35,211 nt of DNA from Methanoregulaceae archaeon (GTDB lineage: Archaea > Halobacteriota > Methanomicrobia > Methanomicrobiales > Methanospirillaceae), in assembly GCA_028679315.1 (NCBI GenBank), contig JAJRBU010000050.1, forward strand, positions 1 to 35,211, written 5' to 3'. Position 1 is the stretch's first letter; every line of letters starts with the position of its first letter. Of the stretch, positions 17,547 through 26,033 are shown in pieces. Position numbers and translations under genes: made by a program. Under the pieces are notes generated by a model. It was given only the letters and a program-made list of their open reading frames with translations, did not search any database and was not told the DNA's origin.

Positions 17547-17599
17547 TGAGACGACGATGCTGATCATGTGATGAGCCCTATGAGTCACCTGAGGCGAAA
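17535..17599 (+). ncRNA. C/D box guide sRNA overlapping the pyrF stop codon
   Basis: All boxes are exact. Box C is GTGATGA (17543-17549), a 10-nt spacer follows, D' is CTGA (17560-17563), a 4-nt linker follows, C' is GTGATGA (17568-17574), a 14-nt spacer follows, and D is CTGA (17589-17592). Flanking TTTCGCC (17535-17541) and GGCGAAA (17593-17599) form a 7-bp terminal stem. This is the layout of an archaeal double-guide 2'-O-methylation sRNA bound by L7Ae, Nop5 and fibrillarin. The D guide would target an RNA containing 5'-GTGACTCATAGGGC (or part of it), with the N+5 rule pointing to the C in GAC. The D' guide would target 5'-CATCGTCGTC. It has no obvious promoter of its own and may be processed from the pyrF transcript. 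Confidence 0.8.
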
Positions 17600-17614
17600 G
17601 GACCCGTTCTAAAC

Positions 17615-17623
17615 TTTAAAATA
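17615..17623 (+). promoter_or_regulatory. TATA box of the glycyl-radical-like gene
   Basis: TTTAAAATA is centred 26 bp before the ATG at 17645, implying a leaderless mRNA for the 17645-18879 gene pair. Confidence 0.6.
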
Positions 17624-17644
17624 CTGAATCGTTCATTTTACTGT

Positions 17645-18007
17645 ATGCAATGGAGCGAGGAACAGCAGAAACAGGCTGAAAAATACAAACGTCTTGGAGA
17701 CCTACCTGTTGCCGAGCGGCGATACAAGTGTCATACCTGTCACCTTATCGTCGATGAAATCCCCTGTCCGCAGTGCGGCGATGAGCACCTCGTCATCATG
17801 TGCCCCCTTGATCACTGCCACTGTTCTCATGAGATCATATCGGGGATCGAGTATTGTCCCCTCTGCGGAGAGCCGGTTTGTCCTGATTGTGGCTCGCATG
17901 ACGTTGTCCAGATAAGCCGTGTCACCGGATATCTTCAGGAAGTTTCAGGCTGGAACGCCGGCAAACAGCAGGAATTGAAGGACCGGAAACGCTACACGGT
18001 CGTATGA
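17645..18007 (+). CDS. Stand-alone NrdD-like glycyl-radical/zinc domain protein
   Basis: The 120-aa protein resembles only the C-terminal end of anaerobic (class III) ribonucleotide reductase. It has paired cysteines CPLC and CPDC (71-82) followed by SRVTGYLQ and [15 protein letters not shown], matching the radical-glycine loop of NrdD (RVxGYL...FNAGKxxE). Gly95 would be the radical site. Additional Cys/His pairs (CHTC 29-32, CPQC 41-44, CPLDHCHC 53-60) make the N-terminal half metal-rich. The catalytic barrel of NrdD is absent, so it must act with another protein, serve as a spare glycyl-radical domain (compare YfiD/GrcA), or have a different role. Its TGA overlaps the ATG of the CbiZ fusion gene. 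Confidence 0.7.
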   Translation: MQWSEEQQKQAEKYKRLGDLPVAERRYKCHTCHLIVDEIPCPQCGDEHLVIMCPLDHCHCSHEIISGIEYCPLCGEPVCPDCGSHDVVQISRVTGYLQEVSGWNAGKQQELKDRKRYTVV

Positions 18008-18879
18008 GGTATTATATCCGGGAGAACACCCTCTTTGTACGAGGAAATTTCCGGTCGCTGAGTACAGGGGCTGGTGGCGGGATCGGCTCGGTCAGTACTC
18101 TTCTGAACCATGCCGTCGAACAGGGGTGGGATGCCCGGGATCCAATCCAAGAACTCTCCGCAGTCATATCACGGGAAGGACTCCCTGGCGATTTCTTCGG
18201 GCTTCTCTCCGCAGTCAGAATGCAGCATGTCTGCATTCTCCAGTATGATTTTGTGACGGTTTTTATCTCTGCAGAGATTCACGGGGGATCTTCCGGGACT
18301 ATCAATATCATTGTCTATAGCAGTGAAGGGATGTCCGATGCTGCACTCGCAGGAGCGATTATCACTGCAACCGAGGCAAAATCAGAAGCGCTCAGGAGAC
18401 GAGGTCACGAGGTTTGGGGTACTCCCACCGATGCCGTAATCGTTGCCTCTGAAGGTCCCGTTATACATCCCTATGCAGGAGTCCTTACCGAGGTAGGCAT
18501 GAGAATCCATGCGGCAATCTTGTTCGGAGTGCCCGAAGCCCTGCAACGGCGTGAAGGTGTGGTGATAAGGGACGCGCCCTCCTTTTTCATCTATTCAAGA
18601 TATGGCGGGGACCACTGGGCTGAGTGGCTTCCCAAAGCCTGTCCTTACTATCCCTGCCATTTTGAGGGGCAGCGCTGTGAATTCTGTTATTGCCCCTTCT
18701 ACCCATGCGGTGATGAATCGCTTGGGCAGTGGGTCAGGAGCGCCTCGAGAAACGGGCCGGTCTGGAACTGTGCCGGGTGCACCCTGCTCCACCAGCCGGG
18801 AATTGCACACTATCTGATACAGAATCCCGAAGCATCGCTTCGTGAACTGAAGACAAGACAGAGAAAAAAACAGGGATAG
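18004..18879 (+). CDS. cbiZ: Adenosylcobinamide amidohydrolase (CbiZ) fused to a cysteine-rich small domain
   Basis: Residues 1 to about 205 match CbiZ, which removes the aminopropanol side chain of adenosylcobinamide during corrinoid salvage: [50 protein letters not shown] and [16 protein letters not shown] are recognisable. After about 215 comes a separate cysteine-rich module ([25 protein letters not shown]...[11 protein letters not shown]), resembling the small cysteine-rich domain (PF04071 type) found next to cobalamin genes. The start overlaps the stop of the glycyl-radical-like gene. Corrinoids are essential for methanogenesis, but no other cobalamin gene is in the window. Confidence 0.8.
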   Translation: MRYYIRENTLFVRGNFRSLSTGAGGGIGSVSTLLNHAVEQGWDARDPIQELSAVISREGLPGDFFGLLSAVRMQHVCILQYDFVTVFISAEIHGGSSGTINIIVYSSEGMSDAALAGAIITATEAKSEALRRRGHEVWGTPTDAVIVASEGPVIHPYAGVLTEVGMRIHAAILFGVPEALQRREGVVIRDAPSFFIYSRYGGDHWAEWLPKACPYYPCHFEGQRCEFCYCPFYPCGDESLGQWVRSASRNGPVWNCAGCTLLHQPGIAHYLIQNPEASLRELKTRQRKKQG

Positions 18880-18922
18880 ACGTGAAATCCCACGCCAGCC
18901 CACCCCTTTTCTGAACTTCTTT

Positions 18923-19117
18923 TTAGGTTTCCTTGATGCCCAGTGCAGCCATGAGTTCTTCGAGCGGTATACCGTGGACCATGGCTGCCTCGCGGATAGT
19001 CTCACCGCGGGCAATCGCGCATCCCACGCAGCCCATCCCGAACTTGAAGAGTACCTCGGCCGATTCAGGCTTCGCTTTCAGAAGGTCGTAAATCGTGCTG
19101 TCAGCCGTTAATTCCAT
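18923..19117 (-). CDS. DUF1858 domain protein
   Basis: A 64-aa protein with TIYDLLKAKPESAEVLFKFGMGCVGCAIARGETIREAAMVHGI, the DUF1858 pattern with a CVGC pair. Such domains are small helical units with a possible redox disulfide, often found with hybrid-cluster and sulfur-relay proteins. The function of the stand-alone form is unknown. It converges on the cbiZ fusion gene and diverges from rpa. A minus-strand U7 tract lies inside the 3' end of cbiZ (18866-18872). Confidence 0.8.
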   Translation of the reverse strand: MELTADSTIYDLLKAKPESAEVLFKFGMGCVGCAIARGETIREAAMVHGIPLEELMAALGIKET

Positions 19118-19205
19118 GCCTCTTATGTTTGAGGGTGCAGGTACTTAAACTTGCAGCTAATGCATCATTTTCACTACCCGCTCGGATCCTTTATCTAGGA
19201 ACGAT

Positions 19206-19225
19206 CCAGCTACCTTAGGCTGGAG
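19206..19225 (+). promoter_or_regulatory. Hairpin overlapping the ribosome-binding site of rpa
   Basis: CCAGC (19206-19210) and GCTGG (19219-19223) form a 5-bp hairpin with an 8-nt loop. Its 3' arm ends in the first two G residues of the GGAG Shine-Dalgarno sequence just before the ATG at 19230. If the leader is transcribed, the hairpin would partly hide the site. Regulation by RPA itself is speculation. Confidence 0.3.
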
Positions 19226-19229
19226 ATGT

Positions 19230-20471
19230 ATGAACATGGATTATTCCGTTATAAGTGAAAGAATCTCCCTGAAAGTAAGTGCAAAAGGCCACCAGGCCGA
19301 CAGGACAAAAATCGAAGGAAAACTCCGCCGTCTCATCGAGGAATTTGGAGTGCCACCCCAGGAAGCAGAACGAACTGTTTTAAACGAGCTTGCCCGCGAT
19401 CTCTCAATCCCGGATCTCGTACCCGGGACTGGTGCTGCAGCCGGAGAGGAGCGCCAGCTCCGACAGCTCTCTTCAGGTGACTGGGCAACGATCGAAGCTA
19501 AAGTGGTCTCTCTCTCCAGTTCTCCTTCCGCCGCTATCTCCCAGACAGGGATCCTTGCTGATCCCACTGGTGCAATGCGGTTTGTGGTATGGGCAAAAGC
19601 AAATGCCCCCCGGTTGTCTGTCGGTTCATGGTACCGCTTCGAATCGGTCGTCGTGGATGAGTATAGAGGATCACCCAACCTGAAGATTCATTCAGGGACC
19701 ACCATAAAAGAGATCTCCCGTGAAACACCCCTGATTCCCGAGATACTCGCAATCGGTGACCTGACACCCGGTATTGGGAGTGTGAAGGGAAAGTTTATCC
19801 AGGAATGGGATGTGAGCCATGACCGGATGCTCCAGGCTGGACTCCTCGGGGATGAATCAGGCACGGTAAAATTCGTAATATGGAAAGAGGAAGGGAAGGA
19901 ACGGCTCAATCCGGGAACCGTCTATAGTGTATACTACGCCCTTGTCGATGAGTACCAGGGTCGAATGTCCCTCAACCTTACCACCGCAACAGTAGTACCT
20001 GAAGAAGGAGATATCCCCGTAAGCGGAGGGGAAAGAGTGTTCACCGGGGCCCTTGTTCATATTGCACCAGGATCCGGGCTCATCAAGCGTTGCCCGGTGG
20101 AAGGATGCAACCGGGTCCTCTCGCGCCAGAACTATTGCCCGGTACACGAGATCCAGCCAGGATTTCTTTATGATCTCAGAATAAAGGGCTGGCTCGACAA
20201 TGGAGAGGAGACCCGCGAGATTCTGGTCCAGCGCGAAGTTACCGAGAAACTGACCGGCATCTCGATCCAGGAGGCAAAAGATCTTGCAGAGAACAACCCT
20301 CTGGGGATGGACGAGGTATTCCTGAGGATGCGTGAGCGGATTCTCGGGAGATTTTTTACCTGCAGGGGAAGAGAGATCGACCAGAGGATACTGGTTTCAG
20401 AATGCGGATTCCATCATTTTGATCCCGGTGAGATCCCGGCACTCCTGAACAGGGCAGGGGGGGCACCCTGA
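19230..20471 (+). CDS. rpa: Replication protein A (single-stranded DNA-binding protein)
   Basis: The 413-aa protein shows an N-terminal helical segment, an OB fold at about 85-160 (TGILADPTGAMRFVVWAK), a second OB fold at about 182-258 (GLLGDESGTVKFVIWKEE), and a third OB-like region with a zinc motif formed by Cys288, Cys293, Cys303 and His306. This is the euryarchaeal RPA41-like architecture that protects single-stranded DNA in replication and repair. The ATG at 19230 follows GGAGAT. The downstream gene starts within its stop codon, as is usual for the RPA/RPA-associated pair. Confidence 0.92.
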   Translation: MNMDYSVISERISLKVSAKGHQADRTKIEGKLRRLIEEFGVPPQEAERTVLNELARDLSIPDLVPGTGAAAGEERQLRQLSSGDWATIEAKVVSLSSSPSAAISQTGILADPTGAMRFVVWAKANAPRLSVGSWYRFESVVVDEYRGSPNLKIHSGTTIKEISRETPLIPEILAIGDLTPGIGSVKGKFIQEWDVSHDRMLQAGLLGDESGTVKFVIWKEEGKERLNPGTVYSVYYALVDEYQGRMSLNLTTATVVPEEGDIPVSGGERVFTGALVHIAPGSGLIKRCPVEGCNRVLSRQNYCPVHEIQPGFLYDLRIKGWLDNGEETREILVQREVTEKLTGISIQEAKDLAENNPLGMDEVFLRMRERILGRFFTCRGREIDQRILVSECGFHHFDPGEIPALLNRAGGAP

Positions 20472-21064
20472 TGGTAACCCCTGAGAGACCTTCTTTTACG
20501 CGAAGGGAGGCAACCTTTGAACGAGAACCGGCCCGTCGGGTCTTTGCCGCGGAGCTCCGCGAGACAAGAATTCACTTCAGGGAGGGCGACGATGAGAAGA
20601 GCCCTACCTATGTACTCCTTCCAACAGGGGAGCGGTGCAACCGGGTGTTCCTTGTCGGTACTCTCACCGAGAAGAAGAAGCAGGGGGAGCAGAACATGTT
20701 CTATCGGGCCAGGGTAGTAGACCCTACTGGGACATTCTTTATCATGGCAGGGAGTTACCAGCCGGAAGCAATGCAGCAGATGGCCCGGATCGAAGCCCCA
20801 GCCTTCGTTGCTGTTGCAGGGAAACCAAATGTATATGAGACACCTGACGGAGCTACCCTGATCTCGGTCCGGTGCGAGTCCGTCACCCCTGTTGAAAAGG
20901 AAACACGGGACCGCTGGGTACTTGACTGCGCTCGTTCCACGCTTGATCGCATTGATAAAATGGGAACGACGAAATACGGTGAGAGAGCACAAAAAGAGTA
21001 CCATACCGATCCGGCAGTGTTCAGGAAGATGGTGTTTGAAGCACTCACCCAGCTCAGTATGTGA
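20471..21064 (+). CDS. RPA-associated protein (COG3390 type)
   Basis: A 197-aa protein always found beside euryarchaeal RPA. It contains an OB-like core (NRVFLVGTLTEKKKQGEQNMFYRARVVDPTGTFFIMAGSYQPEA) and a charged helical C terminus. In studied archaea such partners associate with RPA on single-stranded DNA. The ATG uses the last base of the rpa TGA (TGATG), so translation is tightly coupled. Confidence 0.88.
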   Translation: MVTPERPSFTRREATFEREPARRVFAAELRETRIHFREGDDEKSPTYVLLPTGERCNRVFLVGTLTEKKKQGEQNMFYRARVVDPTGTFFIMAGSYQPEAMQQMARIEAPAFVAVAGKPNVYETPDGATLISVRCESVTPVEKETRDRWVLDCARSTLDRIDKMGTTKYGERAQKEYHTDPAVFRKMVFEALTQLSM

Positions 21065-21113
21065 ACAGCAATAATCTTTATTTTCCCGGGCAGACATCTT
21101 CGTCCGATCATCT

Positions 21114-21275
21114 ATGAATGAGAAAGAAAGAGCCGAACTGATCAAAAACCTGGACCTGAAGGTGCTGAAGGAAGCGGCTAAAGCCCGTGGGATCAAACCA
21201 GGGCGTTGTCCGACAAAGGCTTCAATCGCAAAATTATTGCCCGATGAAGAACTCCTCGAACTCTCTAAAAAATGA
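21114..21275 (+). CDS. 53-aa lysine-rich SAP-like protein (not in ORF track)
   Basis: ATG at 21114 to TGA at 21275 encodes a 53-aa basic protein with LKVLKEAAKARGIKPGRC, then PTKASIAKLLPDEELL. The helix-loop-helix spacing resembles a SAP or related nucleic-acid-binding motif, a weak match. Codon use looks like that of the neighbours. It lies 49 bp after the RPA-associated gene, so it may be part of the same single-stranded-DNA unit or have its own promoter. It is below the length cut of the ORF track. Confidence 0.6.
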   Translation: MNEKERAELIKNLDLKVLKEAAKARGIKPGRCPTKASIAKLLPDEELLELSKK

Positions 21276-21283
21276 AGATCTGA

Positions 21284-21562
21284 CTACCCAACGAACATCA
21301 CCTGCAACGGGCAGAGCACCGCGGCTTCGTTGATGCACTCTTCGAGATCGGGAGGTGCATCCCCCTGTTCAGGTTTTCCGTCGACCCGATATGCTTTCGC
21401 TATCCGTAGGAGAGTATCATTACTTCCGAGTTCGAAGAATGCGGGGCACGCATCCGCGCAGGTCCGCAGCTGACACAGTCTTCCCGGTTGATACGCACCT
21501 TCACCATTCCCAAGCTTCTGTTTCACACGGGTATCAAAGGAAACAATAGAGTGTTGAAACAT
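21284..21562 (-). CDS. Small ferredoxin-like protein with altered cysteine spacing
   Basis: This 92-aa protein ends in a region resembling monocluster ferredoxins: CADACPAFFELG, then PPDLEECINEAAVLCPLQVMFV. The Cys-Pro ends of both halves are conserved, but the first cysteines are spaced C-x4-C-x3-C (Cys30, Cys35, Cys39) instead of C-x2-C-x2-C-x3-C, and an extra Cys76 precedes Cys84. It may bind a 3Fe-4S or 4Fe-4S cluster with unusual ligation, or it may have lost the cluster. It is convergent with the 53-aa gene and downstream of ribB on the same strand. Confidence 0.6.
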   Translation of the reverse strand: MFQHSIVSFDTRVKQKLGNGEGAYQPGRLCQLRTCADACPAFFELGSNDTLLRIAKAYRVDGKPEQGDAPPDLEECINEAAVLCPLQVMFVG

Positions 21563-21660
21563 CCTTGTGAGTCATCCAACAATACAGAGACGTTCCATAA
21601 AAGACAGGGGAGTGGCGAATCATGCCCTATTCTGTCCGGCTTTTCAGGCAGATTAAAAAT

Positions 21661-22338
21661 TTATCCGGATGAGAAACGTTCCCAGGCGTCGAGTACATCG
21701 TTTCCTTCGACAAAGACGAACTGATGCTTTTTCCCATAATCCCTGGCGTCTTCTTTGGATAGGGCAAGGCCTGACCGATCATCCAGCATCTCGCAGACCG
21801 TAATCGCAGGGGTGATTCCTGCCATGATAGCCATCGCAACCGAGAGCTCGGTCTGGCCTCTCCTCAAGGAAAGCAATCCCTCTGATGCCCTGAGAATTGC
21901 AACATGACCAGGTGATCGGAACTTGCCATGGAAGTCGCACCCTCCTCCGTTCAGGCTCCGTTTCACCTCATCTGCGATAGCTGTGATAGTAAGAGCCCGG
22001 TCATTGTCGGTAATCCCGGTAAACGTATTTCGATGGTTCACCCAGAGCGAGAACGATGAGTGGTTCTTCCGATCGTAGGGGATATCCCCTACTGTTTCTG
22101 CAATGCCGGTACAGGAACTGAGCACGTCGCGTGCAAAAGGCAGGCCGAGACACACTGCTGCCTTTGGATGGATGGCCGTGCAGATCAGCCCTCCTCCATC
22201 CTTCCTCATCAGGGCAATATCTGCCGGGCGTACCATATCCGAACGTATGGCAAAATCCGTTTCACGCTCCCGGTCGTCAAAATCATAGAGCAGGACAAAT
22301 TTCCCCTGCCGCAGGGCTCTTAGTGCTTCTTCTATCAT
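21661..22338 (-). CDS. ribB: 3,4-dihydroxy-2-butanone 4-phosphate synthase
   Basis: The 225-aa enzyme converts ribulose 5-phosphate to dihydroxybutanone phosphate and formate for riboflavin synthesis. Recognisable segments are YDFDDRERETDFAI (the acidic metal and substrate loop), GDIPYDRKNHSSFSLWVNHRNTFTGITDNDRALTI, FRSPGHVAILRA and RGQTELSVAMA. Length is normal for the archaeal monofunctional form; no GTP cyclohydrolase II domain is attached. It overlaps ribK by ATGA, so kinase and synthase are made together. Confidence 0.93.
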   Translation of the reverse strand: MIEEALRALRQGKFVLLYDFDDRERETDFAIRSDMVRPADIALMRKDGGGLICTAIHPKAAVCLGLPFARDVLSSCTGIAETVGDIPYDRKNHSSFSLWVNHRNTFTGITDNDRALTITAIADEVKRSLNGGGCDFHGKFRSPGHVAILRASEGLLSLRRGQTELSVAMAIMAGITPAITVCEMLDDRSGLALSKEDARDYGKKHQFVFVEGNDVLDAWERFSSG

Positions 22339-23000
22339 GGTGCCACCTCAACCTTCACCTCGTCCATATCATTCACCATCAGTGCTTCCCTGAGCGAGAC
22401 CGGTGCAATCAGCTCGAGAACATCATCGGGGTAATGGGTCCTCCCAGGGATCACAATGCCGCAGGGGATACCTGCAATGCTGCAGGGGAGGCAGCGGGCA
22501 TCCCCGAATGTGCGGCCCTCCGCTGAAAAACCCTGGATCCGTACCCATTCCAGCTGATCCAGCCTCTTCCGGACCTGCATACTCGATGGTTCAAGCCTGA
22601 TGTTCAGGGTTCCGGGATAGGGGGCAAACCCGATCTTCTGGAAGAACTGCTGCACATAGGGTTCAAGACTCATATAATACCGGCCTTCCCCAAGACCGGA
22701 GATTACGGTCCCATGGAGGACAAACTCTACCCGCCCGCTCCCGAATACTCGGCAGTAATCTGCATATTCATGCCTCAGCATCTCTTCACCGCTCCGCGTG
22801 ACCGTAACATACTGCCCATCCGGATTGACCGAGCGGGAGAGGTGCTGTTGTCGTTCAAGAGACTGGAGGCGCCGTGATGCAGTCTGCGGGCTTGTACCAA
22901 GCGCGCTCCCAAGTGACTGGGAGGAGACCCAGACCGGCCCTTTCAGGCCACCCTTCAGGGCAATCTCTTTCAGGCACTGGAGATCCTCGGGCAAAATCAT
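22335..23000 (-). CDS. ribK: CTP-dependent riboflavin kinase with N-terminal HTH domain
   Basis: The 221-aa protein joins a winged helix-turn-helix at about 1-80 (VSSQSLGSALGTSPQTASRRLQSLERQ) to the archaeal kinase domain, with GTVISGLGEGRYYMSLEPYVQQFFQKIGFAPYPGTLNIRLE and the C-terminal LREALMVNDMDEVKVEV. It phosphorylates riboflavin to FMN using CTP. The HTH suggests it also regulates riboflavin genes, as proposed for such fusions; this is inference. It leads the ribK-ribB operon. An AT-rich stretch (cataaataataa on the minus strand) about 20-35 bp before the ATG fits a leaderless start. Confidence 0.93.
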   Translation of the reverse strand: MILPEDLQCLKEIALKGGLKGPVWVSSQSLGSALGTSPQTASRRLQSLERQQHLSRSVNPDGQYVTVTRSGEEMLRHEYADYCRVFGSGRVEFVLHGTVISGLGEGRYYMSLEPYVQQFFQKIGFAPYPGTLNIRLEPSSMQVRKRLDQLEWVRIQGFSAEGRTFGDARCLPCSIAGIPCGIVIPGRTHYPDDVLELIAPVSLREALMVNDMDEVKVEVAP

Positions 23001-23113
23001 TTCTTTATCAAAGTTGAGATGCTTATTATTTATGAGTATCTATAAGAAGGGTTCGTGGAATGTCGAAGTCATGTTCGTTAATTTTATCAACCCCGCTGCC
23101 CTCATAGTGAGGC

Positions 23114-23824
23114 ATGAAATCTGATGTGCGGTATCTGCTTGCCGAGAAGATGGCTGGGGAGATAACGCTTTCAGAATCGCCAGGGAAAGCCCTGAAGAAA
23201 TGGAGGATGAGTTTCAACATCCCCCAGGGCGTGCTCTGTGAACACCTGCAAGTCTCCCCTTCCGTGATCAGTGATTACGAGAGCGGGAGAAGAAAAAGTC
23301 CCGGTACTGCAGTTGTCGGAAAGATTGTTGACACGATCCTTTCCATCGATGAGGCAAACGGTGGAAAATACATCAAGAAATTTGCAAAGATCCTGTATAC
23401 CGATATTGACGATAATGTCATCTACGACATTTTTGATTATGCCAGCCCGGTCCAGCTCACCAGGTTAACGGAATTACTCTCATGTAAGACCCTGTGCGGG
23501 TCCCTGAACCAGTTAATATTTGGCTATACAATCGTCAACAGTCTTAACGCTATCACCCAGCTCTCTTCAAACGAGTTCAACCGTATCTACGGGTGGAGTA
23601 CAGAACGTGCACTCATCTTTACCGATGTAACCTCTGGAAAATCCCCCATGGTGGCGATACGGGTCACTCCTTTCAAGCCACGCTGTGTAATGCTGCAGGG
23701 AATCGAACCCGAACTCGTCCATCCCCTGGTACCAAAGATGGCCGAGCGGGACCACATCACCGTACTCTGCACCATGATGGGTATCGATGAGATTGTGGAT
23801 ATATTGAGGGAAGAACGATGGTAG
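23114..23824 (+). CDS. HTH transcriptional regulator preceding the mevalonate genes (COG1709 type)
   Basis: A 236-aa protein with a Cro/C1-type helix-turn-helix at about 27-68 ([26 protein letters not shown]) and a long C-terminal domain that may sense a ligand. It resembles the archaeal COG1709 predicted regulators. Its stop overlaps the HMG-CoA synthase ATG by 7 bp. Such tight coupling to an isoprenoid operon makes control of the mevalonate pathway a reasonable hypothesis. AT-rich taattttatc about 28 bp before the ATG is a candidate TATA box. Confidence 0.78.
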   Translation: MKSDVRYLLAEKMAGEITLSESPGKALKKWRMSFNIPQGVLCEHLQVSPSVISDYESGRRKSPGTAVVGKIVDTILSIDEANGGKYIKKFAKILYTDIDDNVIYDIFDYASPVQLTRLTELLSCKTLCGSLNQLIFGYTIVNSLNAITQLSSNEFNRIYGWSTERALIFTDVTSGKSPMVAIRVTPFKPRCVMLQGIEPELVHPLVPKMAERDHITVLCTMMGIDEIVDILREERW

Positions 23825-24870
23825 GAATCATTACATACGGGGTATACATTCCCCGGTATCGGATAAAAGTGGAAGAGATCACCAGGGTCTGGGGCGCAAA
23901 TGCCGAGGATGTGATTGGGGGACTCGGGGTATATTCAAAGTCAGTCCCGGACCTTGACGAAGATGCTGCCACTATTGCAGTTGAGGCTGCACGAAACGCA
24001 CTGAGGCGCAGGGAGATCGATCCCTGCGATATCGGAGCCGTGTACGTAGGTTCGGAGTCCCATCCTTATGCTGTCAAGCCGACTGCCTGTACGGTCGGTG
24101 AGGCGATCGGGGCTACCCCCTGCATGACTGCAGCCGATTACGAATTTGCCTGCAAGGCGGGTACCGCTGCGATCCAGACCTGTATGGGGCTTGCAAAGAG
24201 CCAGATGATACGGTATGGCTTTGCCATCGGATCAGATGTCGCGCAGGGTGCACCAAGTGATGCACTTGAATACACTGCTGCAGCAGGAGGTGCTGCCTTC
24301 CTGATCGGCCGGGAAGACCCGATCGCACTCATCCACCGGACCTGCTCGTTTACTACTGACACCCCTGATTTCTGGCGCCGGGAGGGGCAAGATTATCCGC
24401 GGCACGGAGGCCGGTTTACCGGAGAGCCCGGATATTTCAAACACATCGAAGGAGCGGTCCGTTTGATCTTTGACCAGTCAGGAAAAGGCCCGAATGATTA
24501 CGATTTTGCCGTGTTCCACCAGCCTAATGCAAAGTTCCCCCAGCGCGTGGCAAAGATACTCGGCTTCTCTCCTGACCAGATCAGACCTGGGCTTGTGGTG
24601 CCCCGGCTTGGCAACACGTACTCCGGCTCTTCCATGATCGGACTTGCCGCGACACTCGATATCGCCAAGGCCGGCGACCGCATCTTTGTCGCTTCCTTTG
24701 GATCCGGGGCCGGAAGCGATACATTTGATATCGAGGTGACCGATCAGATAGAAGGGGGTTCGTTCCGGCGGGATGCAGCACCGGGAGTCGAGCAGCTGCT
24801 GAAAGATCCGATTTACATCGGTTATGCACAGTATGCCAGACACAAGGGAAAGATCGTGATGCAGAAATGA
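23818..24870 (+). CDS. Hydroxymethylglutaryl-CoA synthase
   Basis: The 350-aa archaeal HMG-CoA synthase condenses acetyl-CoA with acetoacetyl-CoA. Catalytic residues can be placed: Glu80 in [13 protein letters not shown], Cys112 in [12 protein letters not shown], and His234 in [16 protein letters not shown]. It is flanked in the same operon by thiolase and a DUF35 zinc-ribbon protein. In methanogens these three proteins are known to form a complex that channels acetoacetyl-CoA. It overlaps both neighbours. Confidence 0.93.
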   Translation: MVGIITYGVYIPRYRIKVEEITRVWGANAEDVIGGLGVYSKSVPDLDEDAATIAVEAARNALRRREIDPCDIGAVYVGSESHPYAVKPTACTVGEAIGATPCMTAADYEFACKAGTAAIQTCMGLAKSQMIRYGFAIGSDVAQGAPSDALEYTAAAGGAAFLIGREDPIALIHRTCSFTTDTPDFWRREGQDYPRHGGRFTGEPGYFKHIEGAVRLIFDQSGKGPNDYDFAVFHQPNAKFPQRVAKILGFSPDQIRPGLVVPRLGNTYSGSSMIGLAATLDIAKAGDRIFVASFGSGAGSDTFDIEVTDQIEGGSFRRDAAPGVEQLLKDPIYIGYAQYARHKGKIVMQK

Positions 24871-26030
24871 GAGACGTAGCAGTAATTGGGGCAGGGTGCA
24901 CCACCTTCGGAGAGAAATGGGATACCTCGTTCCGGAATCTCTTTGTGGAGGCAGGCGCGCTTGCGCTTGAGGATGCCGGGGTTGCCGGTGAACAGATCGA
25001 TGCCTTGTATGTAGGCAATATGAGTGCAGGGCGCTTCATCGAACAGGAGCACGTCGGCGCCCTGATCGCAGACTATGCAGGGCTTGCGTCCCATCATGTA
25101 CCTGCTACAAGGGTCGAAGCGGCATGTGCTTCAGGGGGTCTCTCATTCAGACAGGCAGTGATTGCTGTAGCATCAGGACTTGAGGATATCGTTGTTGCGG
25201 CGGGTGTTGAGAAGATGACCGATGTTGGTACCGGTGCGAGCGTGGATGCTCTGGCTGGTGCCGCTGACCGCGAATGGGAAGGATTTGCCGGTGCAACATT
25301 CCCGGGCCTTTATGCAATGATCGCAAGGGACTACATGCACCGGTACCCCCTCACCCGTGAGCAGCTCGGTCTTGTTGCAGTAAAGAACCACTACAATGGT
25401 GCGAGAAATCCCATCGCCCAGTTCCAGCAGGAGATCAACCTTGAGACGGTCCTCAAGTCATCGCTTGTCGCAGATCCCCTCCGGCTCTTCGACTGTTCAC
25501 CGATCACTGATGGGGCGGCAGCGGTCGTAGTAGCTCCGCTCGACCGTGCCCGGGAGTTTACCGATACTCCCATCAGGGTACTCGCAAGTGCCCAGGCAAG
25601 CGATACCATCACTCTCCATGACCGGCGTGATATCAGCACCCTTGATGCTACCATCGCTGCAGGGCAACGGGCATTCAGGATGGCCGGGCTCTCACCTTCG
25701 GATATCGATATGGTAGAGGTGCATGACTGCTTTACCATTGCCGAGATCTGTGCCATTGAAGATCTTGGCTTCTGTCGGAAAGGAGAAGCCGGCCGGCTTA
25801 CCGAGGAGGGGGTTACCGCGTTGAACGGGGACCTTCCCGTCAATACGAGCGGGGGATTGAAGGCATGCGGGCACCCCGTCGGTGCGACAGGGATCAAACA
25901 GGTATACGAGATCACCCAGCAGCTCAGGGGAGAGGCAGGCAGACGACAGATCACGGGCGCTCAAATCGGGATGACCCACAATGTCGGTGGCACCGGGGCA
26001 ACGGTCGCCGTGCATATCCTGGGGGTGTGA
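24867..26030 (+). CDS. Acetyl-CoA C-acetyltransferase (thiolase)
   Basis: This 387-aa enzyme condenses two acetyl-CoA to acetoacetyl-CoA. The nucleophilic cysteine lies in VEAACASGG (Cys87), and the C-terminal [14 protein letters not shown] carries the acid/base His-Cys pair. [12 protein letters not shown] and [14 protein letters not shown] are further thiolase landmarks. Its ATG overlaps the HMG-CoA synthase stop (ATGA), and the DUF35 partner starts three bases after its stop. Confidence 0.92.
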   Translation: MRDVAVIGAGCTTFGEKWDTSFRNLFVEAGALALEDAGVAGEQIDALYVGNMSAGRFIEQEHVGALIADYAGLASHHVPATRVEAACASGGLSFRQAVIAVASGLEDIVVAAGVEKMTDVGTGASVDALAGAADREWEGFAGATFPGLYAMIARDYMHRYPLTREQLGLVAVKNHYNGARNPIAQFQQEINLETVLKSSLVADPLRLFDCSPITDGAAAVVVAPLDRAREFTDTPIRVLASAQASDTITLHDRRDISTLDATIAAGQRAFRMAGLSPSDIDMVEVHDCFTIAEICAIEDLGFCRKGEAGRLTEEGVTALNGDLPVNTSGGLKACGHPVGATGIKQVYEITQQLRGEAGRRQITGAQIGMTHNVGGTGATVAVHILGV

Positions 26031-26033
26031 AGC

